Source: Candidatus Tepidiaquacellales bacterium UBA2330 (GTDB lineage: Bacteria; Bacteroidota; Ignavibacteria; Tepidaquicellales; Tepidaquicellaceae). From it: a stretch of DNA of 11,306 nt. Position 1 is the stretch's first letter. Each line of letters begins with the position of its first letter. The position numbers and the translations under genes were made by a program. The stretch is taken from NCBI GenBank assembly GCA_002344965.1, contig DDUU01000035.1, positions 1,765 to 13,070 of the forward strand, in the 5' to 3' direction. A model generated the notes under the pieces. That model saw only the letters and a list, made by a program, of their open reading frames with translations. It was not told where the DNA came from and made no database searches. This document shows positions 8,273 through 11,306 of this stretch, piece by piece.

Positions 8273-8758
8273 TCAGACAGGTTTAAACTGTTCAAATGAC
8301 TGCAGACAATTTTTACAATAATGAATTGCCCTGCATTGTGTTGGTCCGAAGGTGGATTTTAATTCTGTATTTTTACTTCCGCAAAACGGGCATTCGACAT
8401 TTTGCAAAAGTTCGATCTGCACAAGACCGTTATGCTTTCCCGGAAGCGCAAAACCTGATTCCTTAAGCATTTCCCTGCCTCTGTCCGTTATCATATTTGA
8501 ATTCCACTGAACGTCATAGTTTACATTAACCTTTACTTCTTTTGCTTTAAGAGAAGATAGTTTTTCTTTAATATCATTCTTCATATATTCTACAGCCGGG
8601 CATCCGGCAAAAGTAGGAGTCATTGTAATGCTTACGATGTTTTCATCATCAACATAAACTCCGGTAATAACTCCCAGATCAATTACTGATAATTTCGGTA
8701 TTTCCGGATCCATTACTTCGCGTAATTTTTCGCGTACTGTATTTTCATCCAGCTTCAT
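8273..8758 (-). CDS. paaD: Phenylacetyl-CoA epoxidase subunit PaaD (MIP18/DUF59 with zinc-binding tail)
   Basis: PaaD is needed for an active PaaABCE epoxidase; its family suggests a role in iron or Fe-S maturation and not in catalysis. Residues 1 to about 85 form a MIP18/DUF59 domain: VMDPEIPKLSVIDLGVI and TPTFAGCPA with the conserved C53. The C-terminal part carries Cys pairs C123/C126 (CPFC) and C148/C151 (CKNC), with C142 in FGPTQCRAI, a likely zinc or metal site, and ends FEQFKPV. At 161 residues it has the expected length, and all family cysteines are present. It is the last gene of the paaABCD run: paaC ends 45 bp upstream and kgd begins 154 bp downstream. DUF59 proteins also include SufT, but the Cys-rich tail and the neighbours settle the call. 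Confidence 0.95.
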   Translation of the reverse strand: MKLDENTVREKLREVMDPEIPKLSVIDLGVITGVYVDDENIVSITMTPTFAGCPAVEYMKNDIKEKLSSLKAKEVKVNVNYDVQWNSNMITDRGREMLKESGFALPGKHNGLVQIELLQNVECPFCGSKNTELKSTFGPTQCRAIHYCKNCLQSFEQFKPV

Positions 8759-8803
8759 AATTTTCTTATTATAAACATTCTGAAATCTGAATACTAAACT
8801 TTT

Positions 8804-9586
8804 CTACCACTCTGCGCCTGAATCTATTTTATAAACTTCAGTCATTTCATCAATTAAGGGCTTAAGATATTCAGTATGAACGCCTTCTCTTCCGCCGTAA
8901 GCAGCTTTTACATTTTCCAAAAGTGGTATTTTCAATCCGGCATTTTTCAAAACCGGAATTACGGCTTCAAGCCATTTTTCCTGCAATGCTTTTTCACCGA
9001 AAAAAATCTTTTCACTAATTAGCGTTTCTTCATATTTAGAAGGCTCAAAAATTCCGAGCGCAAGAGGAAAACATTTATCAAGAGATTTCTGAATTCTGGA
9101 AGCGCTTTCTTCTGAACCTGCGCCAAGCTGATTTATCCATGTGACAGCATGCATTGTATGATATTTTAATTCGCCTTTGAATTTCTTGGCTATCTTTGCA
9201 AGCGGTTCGAATGAAGATGAAGATAGCATATTAAATCTGATCGCTTCCGACATATCAAAAAGAAAATGTCTCATAAGACTGAAATCGTATTCACCAATCG
9301 GATATTCCACCAGATGACAGCATAAATATTCGTTTACTTTCCGTGTAAATGCAATTGTATCAGGATCTTTTTCACCCATACTGTGGAGCAGCTGATATAA
9401 AGCCTGTGAATGACCGAGCTTATCCTGAGCCATTGAAGAAAATGCAATGTCCTCTTCAAGTATCGGTCCGAGTCCCGTCCATTCGGAATTTCGGTGCCCT
9501 AAAATCAGCTGATCATCGGCAAGTCTGTATAAAAGATTTTTTATCGCTTCAGTCTTTATTTCATTAAAGTCTATTATCTCTTTCAA
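8804..9586 (-). CDS. paaC: Phenylacetyl-CoA epoxidase structural subunit PaaC
   Basis: PaaC is the non-catalytic partner of PaaA in the ring-epoxidising oxygenase; the two share a ferritin-like helical fold. It has 260 residues with family motifs LADDQLILGHRNSEW (22-36), EEDIAFSSMAQDKLGH (44-59) and GELKYHTMHAVTW (138-150). Where PaaA has the iron-ligand run QDEVGH, this protein has QDKLGH: a lysine (K56) replaces the metal-binding glutamate. That is the known hallmark of PaaC, which holds no iron. The N-terminus to about residue 18 precedes the usual start of homology by a few residues, but no better Met is available. It starts 3 bp after the paaB stop, so the two are almost surely translated from one message. 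The stop is TAG. Confidence 0.95.
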   Translation of the reverse strand: MKEIIDFNEIKTEAIKNLLYRLADDQLILGHRNSEWTGLGPILEEDIAFSSMAQDKLGHSQALYQLLHSMGEKDPDTIAFTRKVNEYLCCHLVEYPIGEYDFSLMRHFLFDMSEAIRFNMLSSSSFEPLAKIAKKFKGELKYHTMHAVTWINQLGAGSEESASRIQKSLDKCFPLALGIFEPSKYEETLISEKIFFGEKALQEKWLEAVIPVLKNAGLKIPLLENVKAAYGGREGVHTEYLKPLIDEMTEVYKIDSGAEW

Positions 9587-9589
9587 ATA

Positions 9590-9967
9590 TTAAACGCCTT
9601 TCCTTTCTTTTTTAAATTTATTTATTTTATCCATCACTTTATATCCGCCGGCTTCGCGGTACATTTTTTCAGGCGTAGTTTCAAAAATATCTTCATCATC
9701 ATAATCAGAAGTAAATATATCCGATGATTTGACAACCCAAATGTTCACGCACTGATAACGTCTTGCATACTGTTCCTTTCCAAGTATCAGCGCCATTTCT
9801 GCATTAGGAGCATGCAGAGAACCAACATGTATATGATGATCACCTTTTTTGGTTTGATGAAAAACTTCATAAGTCTGCCAGTGATTAAGTTCTTTTATGG
9901 GATTTTGATCCGGCTCTTCAGGCAGATTTTCTCTGGTGACTCTCGGATCAATTGATTTAATGGACAT
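9590..9967 (-). CDS. paaB: Phenylacetyl-CoA epoxidase subunit PaaB
   Basis: PaaB is a small subunit that bridges PaaAC units and supports electron transfer from the reductase PaaE. The core reads WQTYEVFHQTKKGDHHIHVGSLHAP (30-54) and then RRYQCVNIWVVKSSDI (69-84), which matches the family closely. The protein has 125 residues, against about 95 in E. coli. About 24 of the extra residues lie before the core and form a Pro/Glu-rich segment (IDPRVTRENLPEEPD), which is probably a real lineage-specific extension because no in-frame Met lies closer to the core. The C-terminus is Lys-rich. It lies 36 bp after paaA and 3 bp before paaC. Confidence 0.94.
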   Translation of the reverse strand: MSIKSIDPRVTRENLPEEPDQNPIKELNHWQTYEVFHQTKKGDHHIHVGSLHAPNAEMALILGKEQYARRYQCVNIWVVKSSDIFTSDYDDEDIFETTPEKMYREAGGYKVMDKINKFKKERKGV

Positions 9968-10003
9968 TTAAAAAATTAAAGAATTTAAAATTTTCTGTTA
10001 AAT

Positions 10004-10990
10004 TTAAGCAAGAGGAACCGTATAACGTTCATCTTTTCTCATCAAAGCTCTTCTCACCCATTCGCCTTTTTCTTCTGCATTCCTTCTCACTGCCAGTCTT
10101 TCCTTATTGCATGGACCGTCGCCGTTGATAACTTTTTTAAACTCCTGCCAGTCAGGTTCTGTATATTCCCAAAGTCCGGTCTCTTCATTTTTCCTTAAAA
10201 GCGGATCAGGAATGGTAAGTCCGAGCTCCCATATTTTCGGTACATACATATCAAGAAATTTCTGACGCATGTCGTCGTTTGATGCCATTTTAACTTTCCA
10301 TCTCATTAAAGTTTCGGTATGAACGGAAATTTTATCAGAAGGTCCGAAGAAATGCATTATCGGAGGCCACCATCTTATAAGCGCTTCCTGCACCATCTCT
10401 CTCTGCTTCGGAGTTCCCGTTGCAAGAAATACAACGTTATCATGTCCGTATTTCAGATGAAATGATTCTTCAACGCATATTCTCTCAAGAGCTCTGCAGT
10501 ATGGACCATAAGAACCTTTGGAATTTGCAACCTGATTTATGATAGCGCCGGCATCTATCAGCCAGGCGATAATTGCAGTATCTGCCCAGGTTACAGCAGG
10601 ATAATTAAATACATTTGAATATTTAGATTTACCAGTGATAAGATCATTTATCATTTCTTCGCGCGGTTTGCCTAATGTTTCCGCAGCGCTGTAGAGAAGC
10701 TGCGCATGTCCGACTTCATCCTGGACTTTAGCCATCAGAGCAAGCTTTCTTCTAAATCCCGGTGCCCGCGTGATCCAGGTACCTTCAGGTAACGCGCCGA
10801 TAATTTCGGAATGTGCGTGCTGCTCTATCATTCTTATCAGCTGCTTTCTGTATTCTGCCGGCATCCAGTCAGAAGGTTCTATCTTCTCTCCGGCTGCAAT
10901 TTTTGATTCAAATCTCTCAAGCTTTTCCGAATCTACAGACTCTGGTTTTCCGTTCTTAGATTCTTCAAAAATATAACCGCCACCGTACAT
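10004..10990 (-). CDS. paaA: Phenylacetyl-CoA epoxidase catalytic subunit PaaA
   Basis: PaaA is the di-iron oxygenase subunit that converts phenylacetyl-CoA to the ring-1,2-epoxide with O2 in the cytoplasm, the first committed oxidation of the aerobic hybrid pathway. It has 328 residues, close to the family norm. Likely iron ligands are E62 (HAHSEIIG), E92 and H95 (KVQDEVGHAQ), D146 (WLIDAGAI), E174 or E175, and H178 (CVEESFHLKYGH). Other family marks are ALPEGTWITRAPGFRRK, RWWPPIMHFFGPSD, and a Gly/Tyr-rich start MYGGGYIFEES. It is the first gene of the paaABCD run. The reductase gene paaE and the downstream paaG/paaZ/thiolase genes are not in the window. No strong Shine-Dalgarno precedes the ATG, only an A/T-rich leader. 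Confidence 0.97.
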   Translation of the reverse strand: MYGGGYIFEESKNGKPESVDSEKLERFESKIAAGEKIEPSDWMPAEYRKQLIRMIEQHAHSEIIGALPEGTWITRAPGFRRKLALMAKVQDEVGHAQLLYSAAETLGKPREEMINDLITGKSKYSNVFNYPAVTWADTAIIAWLIDAGAIINQVANSKGSYGPYCRALERICVEESFHLKYGHDNVVFLATGTPKQREMVQEALIRWWPPIMHFFGPSDKISVHTETLMRWKVKMASNDDMRQKFLDMYVPKIWELGLTIPDPLLRKNEETGLWEYTEPDWQEFKKVINGDGPCNKERLAVRRNAEEKGEWVRRALMRKDERYTVPLA

Positions 10991-11150
10991 GTTTAATTTA
11001 TTTTTATTGTTATTAAATTTTTTTATAAACTTAATATTTTTAATTTAGAGATAATATTACTTTTGCTATCCGTTTTAAAATTCACTTGAATTGCTAAACA
11101 TTGACTTTAAGATGTATTTTAAAATGACAACTTAATTTTTTCCTCCTTTA
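10991..11150 (-). promoter_or_regulatory. AT-rich leader upstream of paaA, likely promoter region
   Basis: This stretch runs from the paaA start codon to the edge of the repeat array. It is very AT-rich, has no ORF of note and should hold the promoter of paaABCD. On the - strand I do not find a convincing TAnnTTTG box or a well-spaced sigma-70 pair. Two TTTTAAAA-centred palindromes lie at about 11073-11080 and 11117-11124, in a place where a regulator could bind, but such runs are common in DNA of this composition. Confidence 0.35.
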
Positions 11151-11284
11151 TTTCCTCCTTCCCAAACCCAAGTTTGGGAAGGTACTCAACTTCCCTTCCT
11201 CCCTTCCTCCTTCCCTCCTTCCCAAACCCCAGTTTGGGAAGGTACTCAACTTCCCTTCCTCATTTCCTCCTTCCCAAACCCCAG
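11151..11284. repeat. Tandem array of pyrimidine-rich hairpin repeats, third copy cut
   Basis: There are three successive copies of a unit that begins TTTCCTCCTTCCCAAACC and, in full copies, continues through a hairpin, GGTACTCAAC and TTCCCTTCCT. Copy 1 is 11151-11202 plus an 8-bp C/T-rich expansion (11203-11210). Copy 2 is 11211-11262. Copy 3 begins at 11263 and stops at 11284. The spacings are thus 60 and 52 bp. Each full copy holds a perfect 11-bp inverted repeat, CCTTCCCAAAC / GTTTGGGAAGG, with a 4-nt loop (11157-11182 and 11217-11242). Copy 3 keeps the left arm (11269-11279) and the loop, then diverges. Outside the hairpins the + strand is almost pure pyrimidine. The first two copies differ by only a few bases, so the array is recent or kept uniform. 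I see no coding potential. Confidence 0.85.
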
Positions 11285-11306
11285 AGCCTGTGTGAAAACG
11301 ATTTAC
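11285..11306. mobile_element. Possible terminal inverted repeat of an insertion sequence, cut by the window edge
   Basis: The third repeat copy breaks off after base 11284 and is replaced by AGCCTGTGTGAAAACG and a few more bases. Tips of the form GxxxCTGTnTnAAAA are seen at the ends of several IS families (IS5-like, IS1182-like and IS256-like among them), so an element inserted into the repeat would explain both the break and the sequence. Only 22 bases are visible, with no transposase and no target duplication, so this is a weak call. Confidence 0.25.

Noticed and set aside
9349..9567. + strand open frame opposite paaC
   Set aside because: Fully contained within paaC; no start signal or family motif.
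10770..10976. + strand open frame opposite paaA
   Set aside because: Fully contained within the conserved N-terminal half of paaA; shadow frame.
11151..11284. CRISPR array reading of the spaced repeats
   Set aside because: The units are continuous near-identical tandem copies without unique spacers of regular length, there are only two full copies, and no cas gene is in the window.
11139..11285. Repeated perfect Shine-Dalgarno-like AAGGAGG on the - strand within the repeat array
   Set aside because: It arises from the CCTCCTT runs of the pyrimidine-rich repeat. No open frame of useful length follows at proper spacing on the - strand before the paaA leader.

Overview
The window is AT-rich and fully bacterial, with long genes, short gaps and few Shine-Dalgarno sequences. 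This style, together with the gene content (aerobic aromatic-acid catabolism, a fused E2-E1 2-oxoglutarate dehydrogenase/decarboxylase, and selenium-modified tRNA), suggests the Bacteroidota/Ignavibacteriota/Chlorobi side of the tree. That placement is an inference from style and families, not proven by a marker gene.

Layout. On the + strand (1-4299) are a 5'-truncated fumarylacetoacetase gene, a short lipoprotein gene of unknown function 6 bp after it, and the selenium pair selD-mnmH (selenophosphate synthetase and tRNA 2-selenouridine synthase, 21 bp apart). A 168-bp convergent gap (4300-4467) holds two copies of a 15-bp palindrome in inverted orientation. From there to 10990 everything is on the - strand. 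In transcription order these are paaA, paaB, paaC and paaD, then, after a 154-bp gap with a bulged hairpin, a 1216-residue kgd/odhA-type gene. The last 316 bp (10991-11306), upstream of paaA, has no gene. It holds an AT-rich leader, then a tandem array of pyrimidine-rich units each carrying an 11-bp-stem hairpin. The array is broken in its third copy by unrelated sequence that may be the edge of an insertion element.

How the genes work together. PaaABCD make up the oxygenase part of the phenylacetyl-CoA epoxidase, which starts the aerobic CoA-thioester route for phenylacetate; its products reach acetyl-CoA and succinyl-CoA. Fumarylacetoacetase performs the last step of tyrosine/homogentisate breakdown and gives fumarate and acetoacetate. 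Kgd acts at 2-oxoglutarate in the TCA cycle, where these products are burned. The organism therefore looks like an oxygen-respiring heterotroph that uses aromatic amino acids. SelD supplies selenophosphate, which MnmH uses to convert 2-thiouridine to 2-selenouridine in tRNA wobble positions.

I found no clearly new multi-gene system. The items most worth a second look are the actinobacterial-type fused Kgd, the hairpin repeat array with its abrupt break at the right edge, and the structured intergenic elements at 4344-4412 and 8186-8227.
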